Notes under the pieces: generated by a model
Told to the model about the DNA's origin: nothing
Database searches by the model: none
The model's input: the letters and a program-made list of their open reading frames with translations, nothing else
Translations under genes and position numbers: made by a program
DNA from: Nocardia veterana NBRC 100344
GTDB lineage: Bacteria; Actinomycetota; Actinomycetes; Mycobacteriales; Mycobacteriaceae
Reading direction: 5' to 3'
Assembly: GCF_000308855.1 (NCBI RefSeq)
Contig: NZ_BAGM01000120.1
Location: 1 to 40,099, forward strand
DNA length: 40,099 nucleotides
Shown here: piece after piece, positions 1 to 6,842 of the stretch
How positions within the stretch are numbered: the first letter of the stretch is position 1
How the letters are laid out: every line of letters starts with the position of its first letter

Positions 1-697
1 GAGCGTGCTCCGCATCGGCCGCCGCCGGCGCGGACTCGGGAGCCGGGGCGAGGGCGCGGGCTGCCGGAAGCCGTTGCAGATAGGTCATGAGAACACTCGC
101 GGCCGCGCCGAACGCGGTGATTCCGGCCAGCAGCGCGGCGAAGTCGAGCTGCGCGGCCGCCACCTGATGGGCCTGGCCCGCCCCGCCGAACAGGGTGCGG
201 ATCATCCCGGAAAATCCGCTGTTGCGTTCGACCGCGAGGCGCAGCTGCGACTCTTTGCCGTTGAGGTACAGCACATTCGCGAGGACGAAGACCGCGACCG
301 CCGACGCCGCGGCAGCGGTGGCATGCGAAAAGACCTCCACGCGGGTGCGCAGGTAAGCCCCCGCCGCGAAGATCGTCGCGAGCACCGCGACACAGGTCAG
401 GACGCCCCAGGTGCCGCTGATGCCGACATCCGCCAGCCCGGAACCCTCCCAGCCCGGCTGGTTCTGGGTCGCCCCGTCCACCCGGCCGAAGGCGTCGGAC
501 CGGATCGAGCCGCCCGGGCCTGAGGCGGACAGCCACGGCTGGAACAACAGCGCGAAGGTTCCGGCGCTCAGAACGGCACTCGATACATACCCCCAGACCG
601 GGCGGCGCGCATCCGAAGGCGTCGCCGTCGTGCCGGACGACGTTGCGCTGTCGTCGGTTCGGGTAGGAACTTCGCTCCAGGGTGTTCGGGTAGCCAT
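1..697 (-). CDS. Membrane protein of unknown function (3' end cut by window edge)
   Basis: An open frame on the minus strand starts with ATG at 697 (MATRTPWSEVPTR) and runs off the window, so the C-terminus is missing. After a hydrophilic Ser/Thr-rich N-terminus of about 30 residues there is a hydrophobic helix (YVSSAVLSAGTFALLFQPWL), then a polar Gly/Asn loop. Further hydrophobic segments follow (WGVLTCVAVLATIFAAGAYL; AAAASAVAVFVLANVLYL; LAGITAFGAAASVLMTYL), so about four membrane spans, and then an Ala/Pro-rich tail. A GGAG lies just before the start. The layout is that of small actinobacterial membrane proteins with a Trp-rich extracellular loop. I do not recognise the family. The gene points away from the racemase gene. 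Confidence 0.72.
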   Translation of the reverse strand, partial: MATRTPWSEVPTRTDDSATSSGTTATPSDARRPVWGYVSSAVLSAGTFALLFQPWLSASGPGGSIRSDAFGRVDGATQNQPGWEGSGLADVGISGTWGVLTCVAVLATIFAAGAYLRTRVEVFSHATAAAASAVAVFVLANVLYLNGKESQLRLAVERNSGFSGMIRTLFGGAGQAHQVAAAQLDFAALLAGITAFGAAASVLMTYLQRLPAARALAPAPESAPAAADAEHA

Positions 698-1026
698 AAC
701 TCCGGTCCGTGGGTTACCGATCTGCCTGACCGTCGTGGTCGGCACGGTGTGAGTGAGTTGTGTGAGCGTCGGCGACCGCGCTGTGCGTCGACGGAAATTC
801 ACGGTAGAAGCGCGCCGAGACCAGGGCTACCAGGCCTCCCATGCGTGGATGGGGCTCACGTCACAGCGCCGCCCACGCTCCGAGGCGAGATAGTCGAAAA
901 ACGCTGCGCCAGAACCTCTTTCGCTCACCTGAACGAATCACGGGCGCAGTTGCCCGGGGTGCCCGCAGCCGGAAACGTGACCGGACAGACAATCCGCATG
1001 TCCGATTCCGGCGAGCGCCTGCCGTA
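698..1026. other. Intergenic stretch, no gene seen
   Basis: These 329 bases lie between the start of the partial membrane protein and the stop of the racemase gene. A GTG-started plus-strand frame (749-1030) is open, but its product is Arg/Pro/Cys-rich without domains and overlaps the racemase stop, so I treat it as chance. The upstream region of the membrane protein gene must lie here. I see no clear promoter, strong hairpin or RNA gene. Confidence 0.5.
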
Positions 1027-1806
1027 CTAGGCCGTCCGGCAGGCCGAATCCACCGCGCCGAGCACGCGACCCGACTCGAAGGCCGCAGCGCTCGCCGGGA
1101 GCTCGCCCGGGCGGCCGCTGTTGTAGACGGTCACGGTGCCGTTCCCCGCGGTCGGCCGGCCCAGCGCGTCGATTCGCCGAAGAGTTTGGCCCGCAACGGC
1201 TTCCGCACTGTCGAACAGGCGCACACCGGCCGGCAGCGCGGCCACGATCGAATCGAGGACGAGCGGGTAATGGGTGCAACCGAGGACCACCGCCTCGGTC
1301 CCGCGTGGAGTCTGCTCGGCCGCGCGCGCGATGGCCTCCTCGATACCGGCCAGATCGCCCCGATCGATGGCGTCCGCCAGCCCGTGACAGGCCACGCCGG
1401 TCACCTCGGCGTCGCCACCGAAGCGGGCGATCAGGTCGGCCTGATAGCGGCTGGCGGTGGTGGCCGCGGTCGCCCACACCGCGACCGAGGCACAGGCGGC
1501 GGCCGCCGGCTTGATCGCCGGGACGGTACCGATGACCGGTACCTCGCTCCCGACCTCGGCCCGCACCTGCTCGAGGGCGGTCACACTCGCGGTATTGCAC
1601 GGCAGCACAATCGCCTCCGCGCCGAGTCGCAACGATCGGCGGGCCGCGTCCAGCACCCGATCGACGACCCACTGTTCGGGTTTCGGGCCCCACGGCGCGC
1701 CGTCGGGGTCCAGTTGCAGCAGCAGATCGAGGTCCGGGCGTAATTTGCGCAGCCACGCCCCGGTCGGCAACAACCCCAGTCCCGAATCGATGAGCGCAAC
1801 GATCAC
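1027..1806 (-). CDS. Glutamate/aspartate racemase family protein (MurI-like)
   Basis: The 259-residue protein starts with GTG at 1806. It has the hallmarks of cofactor-independent Asp/Glu racemases: an N-terminal DSG (residues 7-9), the first catalytic cysteine in LPCNTAS (Cys70) and the second in GCTHYP (Cys177), in the usual size for MurI (about 260-270). Glutamate racemase interconverts L- and D-glutamate for peptidoglycan. However, the usual N-terminal DSGVGGL is DSGLGLL here, and the following region (GAPWGPKPEQWVVDRV) differs from housekeeping MurI. It may be a paralogue rather than the essential enzyme, so no gene symbol is given. A TACAGT hexamer ends about 7 bases before the GTG, compatible with a leaderless transcript (weak). 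Confidence 0.85.
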   Translation of the reverse strand: MIVALIDSGLGLLPTGAWLRKLRPDLDLLLQLDPDGAPWGPKPEQWVVDRVLDAARRSLRLGAEAIVLPCNTASVTALEQVRAEVGSEVPVIGTVPAIKPAAAACASVAVWATAATTASRYQADLIARFGGDAEVTGVACHGLADAIDRGDLAGIEEAIARAAEQTPRGTEAVVLGCTHYPLVLDSIVAALPAGVRLFDSAEAVAGQTLRRIDALGRPTAGNGTVTVYNSGRPGELPASAAAFESGRVLGAVDSACRTA

Positions 1807-1873
1807 AGAGGCAACTGTATTAGCGCTGCCACGACCGCCTGCGTCCGCATTGCGCTAGCGGGCCGGACCGGGA

Positions 1874-3061
1874 TCAGCGCAGCGACGCCGCGGCGCGCGC
1901 GTTGGCCGCCAACTCGGCGCGCATCTTCATCACCTGGCCGGTGCGGCCGCCACCGACCACCGCGGTGAGCACTCCGTTGTCGAAGTAGTGGGCGAGGAAT
2001 TTGCGGCCGTCGTCCTCGACGATCCGGATCTCGTCGGCGCCGGCCGGGGTGCCCAGGACCTGGATCTTCAGGTCGTACTGGTCGCTCCAGACGTAGGGCA
2101 CTCGGGCCGCTTCCGGAACGTCGCCCCCGAGCAGGGCCGTGGCCAGCAGTTTCGCCTGTTCGCCCGCGTTGGTCCAATGTTCCACCCGCTGGTGGCGTCC
2201 GTTGTCGTGCCGCCAGGCGGCGACGTCGCCGACCGCCCAAACGCCGTCGACACAGGTGCGCCCCACTTCGTCGGCGAGGACACCGCCGCCGGCCTGCGGC
2301 TCGGCCAGCGGTACGCCGGATCCGGCCAGCCATTCGGTGACCGGCGCCGAGCCGACACCGATGACGACCAGATCGGCGGCGACCGTGCTGCCGTCGGCCA
2401 GGACGGCGCCGGTGACGGTACCGTTCTCGACCTGCAGCGTGTTCAGCCCGACGCCGCAGCGCAGATCGACCCCCTCGTCGCGATGCATCCGCCCGACCAG
2501 CCGGCCCACGGCCTCACCCAGCGCGGCGGCCAGCGGAGTCGGCTGCGGTTCCACCAGGACGACGTCCACGCCTCGGGCGCGGAAACTGGCCGCGAGCTCA
2601 CAGCCGATGAAGCCCGCGCCGACGACGAGGGCGCGGCGCGCGGTGGACAGGTCCGCGCGCAGGGCCGCGGCATCCTCGTGCCGGCGCAGCACGTGCACCC
2701 CGGCCGCCTCGGGCAGGCCCGGAATTCGTTTGGGGCGCAAGCCCGTCGCGATGATCAGTTGGTCGTATTCGAGGGTGGAGCCGTCGGCGAACGAGAGGGT
2801 GCGGGTCGCGGTGTCGACTACGGTGGCCGCGACGCCGAGCCGCAATTCGATGTTCTTCTCGGCGAAGAACTCGGCCGGCCGCAGCGTCGTATCCTCGGTC
2901 TCGCCGCGTACGAACTGTTTGGACAGCGGCGGCCGATCGTAGGGCAGGCGCTGTTCGTCGCCGACGAGAATCAGTCCGCCGTCGTATCCGGCGCGCCGCA
3001 ATTCCTCCGCGGTACGCAGGCCTGCCAGTCCGGCGCCGACGACGACGATCGGGGCGGTCAT
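1874..3061 (-). CDS. FAD-dependent ferredoxin reductase (putidaredoxin/rhodocoxin reductase type)
   Basis: This 395-residue flavoprotein has an N-terminal FAD-binding GxGxxG (VVVGAGLAGL, residues 6-15), the family motif LPYDRPPLSK, an ATG box (LIIATGLRPKRIPG), an NAD(P)-binding GxGxxG (VVGAGFIGCE, near 145), a second FAD motif (VWAVGDVAAW) and a C-terminal dimerisation domain. Such enzymes pass electrons from NADH through a ferredoxin to cytochrome P450s or Rieske oxygenases. No ferredoxin or oxygenase gene is adjacent, so the partner must be encoded elsewhere. A perfect KstR-type box lies 64 bases upstream of the ATG, suggesting control by sterol catabolism (inference). In M. tuberculosis a ferredoxin-reductase gene (Rv0688) also lies a few genes downstream of tuf, so this may be a relic of that order. 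Confidence 0.9.
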   Translation of the reverse strand: MTAPIVVVGAGLAGLRTAEELRRAGYDGGLILVGDEQRLPYDRPPLSKQFVRGETEDTTLRPAEFFAEKNIELRLGVAATVVDTATRTLSFADGSTLEYDQLIIATGLRPKRIPGLPEAAGVHVLRRHEDAAALRADLSTARRALVVGAGFIGCELAASFRARGVDVVLVEPQPTPLAAALGEAVGRLVGRMHRDEGVDLRCGVGLNTLQVENGTVTGAVLADGSTVAADLVVIGVGSAPVTEWLAGSGVPLAEPQAGGGVLADEVGRTCVDGVWAVGDVAAWRHDNGRHQRVEHWTNAGEQAKLLATALLGGDVPEAARVPYVWSDQYDLKIQVLGTPAGADEIRIVEDDGRKFLAHYFDNGVLTAVVGGGRTGQVMKMRAELAANARAAASLR

Positions 3062-3124
3062 CGCCGCGCCTTTCGCCCGATCACTGTTGCTACCACCTTT
3101 TGCTGCATCAACCCACCATAAACT

Positions 3125-3138
3125 AGAACACGTTCTAT
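3125..3138. promoter_or_regulatory. KstR-type operator upstream of the ferredoxin reductase
   Basis: The sequence TAGAACACGTTCTA is a perfect palindrome and fits every fixed position of the KstR consensus TNNAACNNGTTNNA. KstR is the TetR-family repressor of cholesterol catabolism in mycobacteria and rhodococci, released by sterol-derived CoA thioesters. The site lies 64 bp before the reductase start on the minus strand and 124 bp before the SPW-protein start on the plus strand; the reductase is the more likely target. Confidence 0.72.
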
Positions 3139-3193
3139 CCTATCGTGACGGGGACCATATCCGACAGTCGCGCAGGATTGTGTCGATTCGGGT

Positions 3194-3211
3194 ATTGATC
3201 GGGCGGTCAAT
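3194..3211. promoter_or_regulatory. Inverted repeat upstream of the SPW/TetR operon (candidate TetR operator)
   Basis: ATTGATC at 3194-3200 and GGTCAAT at 3205-3211 form an inverted repeat with one mismatched pair and a GGGC spacer. It lies about 50 bp before the SPW gene start and differs from the KstR box. The coupled TetR gene (3609-4238) is the obvious candidate to bind it and repress its own operon; this is inferred from position only. Confidence 0.4.
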
Positions 3212-3261
3212 CAGAGCTATACCGATTACAGAACACAATTCCGCCCCCGAGGAGGCCCCCG

Positions 3262-3609
3262 ATGCTCACCGAAAGCCGCACCCAGGATTTCGTGGCCGTG
3301 GTACTCGGCGCCTACACCGCCCTGTCCCCCATCTGGACCGACCACAGCAATCGCGCCATGTGGACCCTGATCGTGCTCGGCGTCCTGATCGCCCTGACCG
3401 GTCTGGCCCAGTTGTCCCGCCCGGCGATGGCCGGCACCGATTACGCGATGGGCCTGTTCGGCGTCCTGCTGTTCATCTCGCCCTGGGTGATGGACTACAG
3501 CGCCTTCAACGCCGCCTCCTGGACGGCGTGGATCGTCGGGGTCCTGACCGTGGTGGTCGCCGTCGCCGCCCTTCCGCAGGTATCGGCACGGATGCATACT
3601 GCTCACTGA
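3262..3609 (+). CDS. SPW-repeat membrane protein
   Basis: The 115-residue protein has four hydrophobic segments and two copies of the Ser-Pro-Trp-type motif that define the SPW family: SPIW near residue 22 and SPWV near residue 73, each at the end of a helix beginning near VVLGAY or GLFGVLLF. The C-terminal tail is short and polar. A strong ribosome site (GAGGAGG) precedes the ATG. SPW proteins are small integral membrane proteins of unknown function, common in actinobacteria. The stop codon overlaps the start of the TetR gene (TGATG), so the two are probably translated together and the SPW protein may be a target of that regulator. Confidence 0.85.
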   Translation: MLTESRTQDFVAVVLGAYTALSPIWTDHSNRAMWTLIVLGVLIALTGLAQLSRPAMAGTDYAMGLFGVLLFISPWVMDYSAFNAASWTAWIVGVLTVVVAVAALPQVSARMHTAH

Positions 3610-4238
3610 TGCAGATGCACAAACCCCATCGAGCCGGGCGTCGCCGCAGCAAGAAGGTCGACGGCGACGCCCGCGCTCTGATTCTGGATGCCGCCGAGAA
3701 TCTCTTCGCGGCAAACGGATTCGACGCCACCCCGACGGCCGCCGTCGCCGCCGCGGCCGGCGTGCCGAAGGGGCTGGTCTTCTACTACTTCCCCACCAAG
3801 GATTCGATTCTGTCGGCCCTGATGGCCGAGCGAGTACCGGCACATCCGATCGAGGACATCGATGCCGTGGTCACCCCCGGCGATCCGGCCACCAGCCTGG
3901 TCAACCTCGACGCCGCCCTGAATCTGCGCGACCACCACTCCTCGGTCCTGCGAGTGATCATGTGGCGCGAGGCCGACACACACCCGGATGTGCGAAAACA
4001 ATTGCGGCGCATGCGCGATCAGCTGCTCGACGTCACCGCGCGGGTACTGCAGGCCAGCGCGCCGGGACAGGTGCAGCCCGGCACGCTGCGGGCATGCGCG
4101 GGCGCGTGGGTGTCGGCCATGCTCACGATCGCCAGCACCGATCGCCTGCACGCCCTCGACGGACTCACCCGCGCCGGATCCGAGGAGATCATGAATCTGT
4201 CGCGCGTGGTGGCGGCCGGTATGACGAATCTGGGCTGA
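3609..4238 (+). CDS. TetR-family transcriptional regulator
   Basis: The 209-residue product starts at the ATG overlapping the SPW stop (MQMHKPHRAG); a second in-frame ATG two codons later is possible. The N-terminal TetR DNA-binding domain is clear: ILDAAENLFAANGFDATPTAAVAAAAGVPKGLVFYYFPTK (given in parts: helix 1 ILDAAENLFAANG, HTH ATPTAAVAAAAGVPKG, YYFPTK), at about residues 22-68. The C-terminal ligand-binding region is helical and does not identify a ligand. It is probably a repressor of its own two-gene operon, acting at the inverted repeat 3194-3211. It is not KstR itself, which has a different length and C-terminal domain. It converges on the next TetR gene with a 13-bp gap. Confidence 0.88.
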   Translation: MQMHKPHRAGRRRSKKVDGDARALILDAAENLFAANGFDATPTAAVAAAAGVPKGLVFYYFPTKDSILSALMAERVPAHPIEDIDAVVTPGDPATSLVNLDAALNLRDHHSSVLRVIMWREADTHPDVRKQLRRMRDQLLDVTARVLQASAPGQVQPGTLRACAGAWVSAMLTIASTDRLHALDGLTRAGSEEIMNLSRVVAAGMTNLG

Positions 4239-4251
4239 CCCCGGCCGCCGG

Positions 4252-4899
4252 TCATCCTTCCGGCAGCAATCCGTCGACCAGTGCGCGCAATCCCTGTTCA
4301 TAGGTGTCGGCCGCGGTCAACTCGGCCCACCGATCGGCCACGGCGGCGAGCCGGGGCAGCTGCTCGGCGTCCAGTTCGGCGAAGAGCCGCTCGCGGAAGA
4401 TCGGTCGATCGTCGCGGCTGCGCCGCCGGCGAGCGGCGGCCCGGATGAGGATCTCCCCCGCGGTGTAATACCAGATCGACCGATAGGCGTGCACGGCTCG
4501 CTCGGCATCCAGACCGCAGCTCATCGCGGCGTCCAGGATCGTCTCCGGGTACCAGAGCGCGGCCGGGGAGAGCAGATCGTCGGCCGTGAGCACCTCGGTG
4601 ATCCACGGAACCCGCGCCAGGTTGTCGTGCATGGCGCGCGCGGCGACGATCAGCCGCTCCCGCGGTTCGGGCGGGAGTTCCGGGCGCGGCGCGGCCGTGG
4701 CCGCCTCGTCCAGGAGCAGCAACAGCAACGCGTCCTTGTCGGCCACATGGTGATAGACGGCCATCGGGGTGACGCCGAGTTCGGTCGCCAGTCGTCGCAT
4801 CGTCAGGGCCTGCACGCCGTGGGTGTCGATCAGCTCGCGCGCGGCGGCCACGATCTGTTCCCGCGACAGCCGCGGTGGACGTCCGGTTCGGGTGCTCAT
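4252..4899 (-). CDS. TetR-family repressor of the divergent MFS efflux gene
   Basis: The 215-residue protein starts with ATG at 4899 (MSTRTGRPPRLSREQIV). Its TetR DNA-binding domain (IVAAARELIDTHGVQ, LTMRRLATELGVTPMAVYHHV) is followed by a C-terminal domain of the tetracycline-repressor/ActII type, with the helix pattern LPPEPRERLIVAARAMHDNL and RSIWYYTAGEI. These repressors usually sit divergently to a drug exporter, as here. The 58-bp gap to the MFS start holds a 26-bp near-perfect palindrome (4946-4971) that would let one dimer pair repress both promoters (inference). Confidence 0.9.
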   Translation of the reverse strand: MSTRTGRPPRLSREQIVAAARELIDTHGVQALTMRRLATELGVTPMAVYHHVADKDALLLLLLDEAATAAPRPELPPEPRERLIVAARAMHDNLARVPWITEVLTADDLLSPAALWYPETILDAAMSCGLDAERAVHAYRSIWYYTAGEILIRAAARRRRSRDDRPIFRERLFAELDAEQLPRLAAVADRWAELTAADTYEQGLRALVDGLLPEG

Positions 4900-4945
4900 C
4901 CGGCCATCTTGGCACGAGGTCTCGACAGCGAGGGTGGCGGTCGGT

Positions 4946-4971
4946 TACTTTTTATACATGTATAGAAAGTA
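4946..4971. promoter_or_regulatory. 26-bp palindromic operator between tetR and the MFS gene
   Basis: The two 13-base arms are centred between 4958 and 4959. The inner 12 bases (4953-4964) read TATACATGTATA, a perfect palindrome, and the outer arms TACTTT and AAAGTA match as well; only the pair 4952/4965 fails. This is the only AT-rich spot locally. It covers the proposed MFS start codon, so binding would block both the promoter and the start. Confidence 0.7.
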
Positions 4972-6385
4972 TGCCGCCGGGTGCGCCCTGGCGGCGATCA
5001 CCGTGGCGCAGTTGATGATTGCGCTGGATATGGCCGTAGTGAACGTGGCACTACCGGCCATCCGCCGAGACTTGGGATTCGAACCGGTGGATCTGTCCTG
5101 GGTGGTGCACAGCTACGCCCTGACCTTCGGCGGGTGTCTGCTCCTCGGCGGACGGGCCGGTGATCTGTTCGGCCGACGTCGGCTGTTCGTCCTCGGACTC
5201 GCCGGATTCGCCCTCGCATCCCTGGCCGGCGGTCTGGCCCAGCAGCCGTGGCAGTTGGTCGCGGCCCGCGCCGCCCAGGGAATCGCGGCCGCGGCGGTGG
5301 CTCCCGCGACACTGGCGATGCTGACCGTCCTGTTTCCACACGGACCCGCCCGCGTGCGCGCATTCGGCCTGTGGAGCGCCGCCAACGGAGCGGGCGGCGC
5401 GCTCGGCGTACTGCTCGGCGGAATCCTCACCGAATACGCCGGCTGGCGCTGGGTGATGCTGATCAACCTGCCGATCGCCGCGATTGTGCTGGGGCTCAGC
5501 GCATTCGGCATACCCGCGGATCATCGCGCCGGGGAACGCAAACCATTGGACGTGGCCGGGTCGCTCACCGCGACCCTCGGCGCCGGATCGCTGGTACTGG
5601 CCGTCGTTCGCACGGATCGCTCCGGCTGGTCCTCGCCGGTAACCCTGTCGCTGCTGGCAGGTGCGGTCGTACTGCTCGGGATCTTCGTCCTGGTGGAGCG
5701 CCGGGCCGCGGTACCGCTGGTGCGACTCGCGATGCTGCGCAATCGCTGGGTCGCCGGCGCGAACCTCTTCGTGCTGCTGGCCGCGGCGGGTCAATTCTCC
5801 GCCTTCTACTTCGTCTCGCTGTATATGCAGCAGGCTCTCGGAATGTCCGCGGCCGCAACCGGCTTGGCCTTCGTCCCGTTCTCCGCCGGCGTCATCGCCG
5901 GAACCGCGGTGGCCACCCGGCTCGGTGTCGCTCGCTCACCACGCACGGCGCTGATTCCCGGTGCGCTCACCGCCGCAGCCGGTTTGGCGTGGTTCGCCCT
6001 CCTCGATCCGCACGGCACGTTCCTCACCGACGTCCTCGGGCCCTCACTCGTCGCCGGTATCGGGTTCGGGCTGTGCCTCGGGCCGCTCGCGGCGGCGGCG
6101 ACCACCGGTGTCGCCCCCACCGAGGCCGGCATGGCATCCGGGCTCCTGAACAGTGCCCGGCAGCTCGGCGGCGCCGTCGGTTTGGCGGCCCTGGCCACCC
6201 TCGCCGCGCGTGATACCGGGGCGACGGTCACCACCGAATCGCTCGCCCACGGGTACGCGACCGGGCTGGCCGTGGGCGCGGCCCTCCTGCTCGCGGCCGC
6301 GCTCGTCGCGGCGGTGGTACTGCCCCGCCGGACCGCCGGCGAGATCACGACCCTCCCCGCACCGACACCCGTCGGCGCCGAATGA
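4958..6385 (+). CDS. MFS multidrug transporter, DHA2 (EmrB/QacA) type
   Basis: The 475-residue integral membrane protein begins MYRKYAAG at the first ATG outside the neighbouring repressor gene. No ribosome site is visible and the ATG lies inside the operator, so a leaderless transcript or a GTG start at 4934 are both possible. Family motifs are visible: LDMAVVNVALPAI in helix 1, GGRAGDLFGRRRLF in the helix 2-3 loop (motif A), and RAAQGIAAAAVAPATLAML in helix 4-5. About 14 hydrophobic helices fit the drug:proton antiporters of the DHA2 group. The substrate cannot be told. It is followed at once by a cupin gene and is divergent from its likely repressor. Confidence 0.9.
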   Translation: MYRKYAAGCALAAITVAQLMIALDMAVVNVALPAIRRDLGFEPVDLSWVVHSYALTFGGCLLLGGRAGDLFGRRRLFVLGLAGFALASLAGGLAQQPWQLVAARAAQGIAAAAVAPATLAMLTVLFPHGPARVRAFGLWSAANGAGGALGVLLGGILTEYAGWRWVMLINLPIAAIVLGLSAFGIPADHRAGERKPLDVAGSLTATLGAGSLVLAVVRTDRSGWSSPVTLSLLAGAVVLLGIFVLVERRAAVPLVRLAMLRNRWVAGANLFVLLAAAGQFSAFYFVSLYMQQALGMSAAATGLAFVPFSAGVIAGTAVATRLGVARSPRTALIPGALTAAAGLAWFALLDPHGTFLTDVLGPSLVAGIGFGLCLGPLAAAATTGVAPTEAGMASGLLNSARQLGGAVGLAALATLAARDTGATVTTESLAHGYATGLAVGAALLLAAALVAAVVLPRRTAGEITTLPAPTPVGAE

Positions 6386-6396
6386 AAGGAACCAGC

Positions 6397-6771
6397 ATGC
6401 AACCCACCCCTGTGGATCTGTTCGCCCGCGGGATCCGAATCCTGCCCGACGGCCGAGTCTTCGACGAGGAGCGACGGATGACCGGAGACGTCGAGGGCTG
6501 GACCCTGGCCGCCTTCCGGGTCGCCATCGATGCCGAAGTGCACGGTGACCATTGGGAGATGCATCCCAGCGGCGAGGAACTGGTAGCCGTCCTGTCCGGC
6601 GGCATCCGGCTGTACCTGCGCGACTCCGAATCCGAACCGGTCACGCTGCGCGCCGGGCAGGCCTATGTCGTCGGACGCGGCCGATGGCACCGCATAGAGT
6701 TGGACGCGCCGAGCGAACTGATGTCACTCACGCTACGGCGCGGCACCGAACTGGAAAAACGTACGGATTGA
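6397..6771 (+). CDS. Small cupin-domain protein
   Basis: The 124-residue protein folds as one cupin: a first motif HWEMHPSGEELVAVLSG carrying the usual His and Glu metal ligands, and a second part LRAGQAYVVGRGRWHRIEL with the closing His. I chose the ATG at 6397 because AAAGGA stands 6 bases before it; an ATG at 6382 that overlaps the MFS stop would add five residues. Single-cupin proteins of this sort bind a metal and may be enzymes or small-molecule sensors. Co-transcription with the efflux gene suggests a role in handling the same compound (inference). Confidence 0.82.
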   Translation: MQPTPVDLFARGIRILPDGRVFDEERRMTGDVEGWTLAAFRVAIDAEVHGDHWEMHPSGEELVAVLSGGIRLYLRDSESEPVTLRAGQAYVVGRGRWHRIELDAPSELMSLTLRRGTELEKRTD

Positions 6772-6842
6772 GCTGCGACGCAAGGGCGGCGGGACCCGTA
6801 GCACACCCCGCGAACTCGCACCCCGACAGGGGAGCGATAAGA

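Noticed and set aside
749..1030. A 93-codon plus-strand frame between the membrane protein and racemase genes
   Set aside because: Arg/Pro/Cys-rich with no domain or good ribosome site, and it overlaps the racemase stop.
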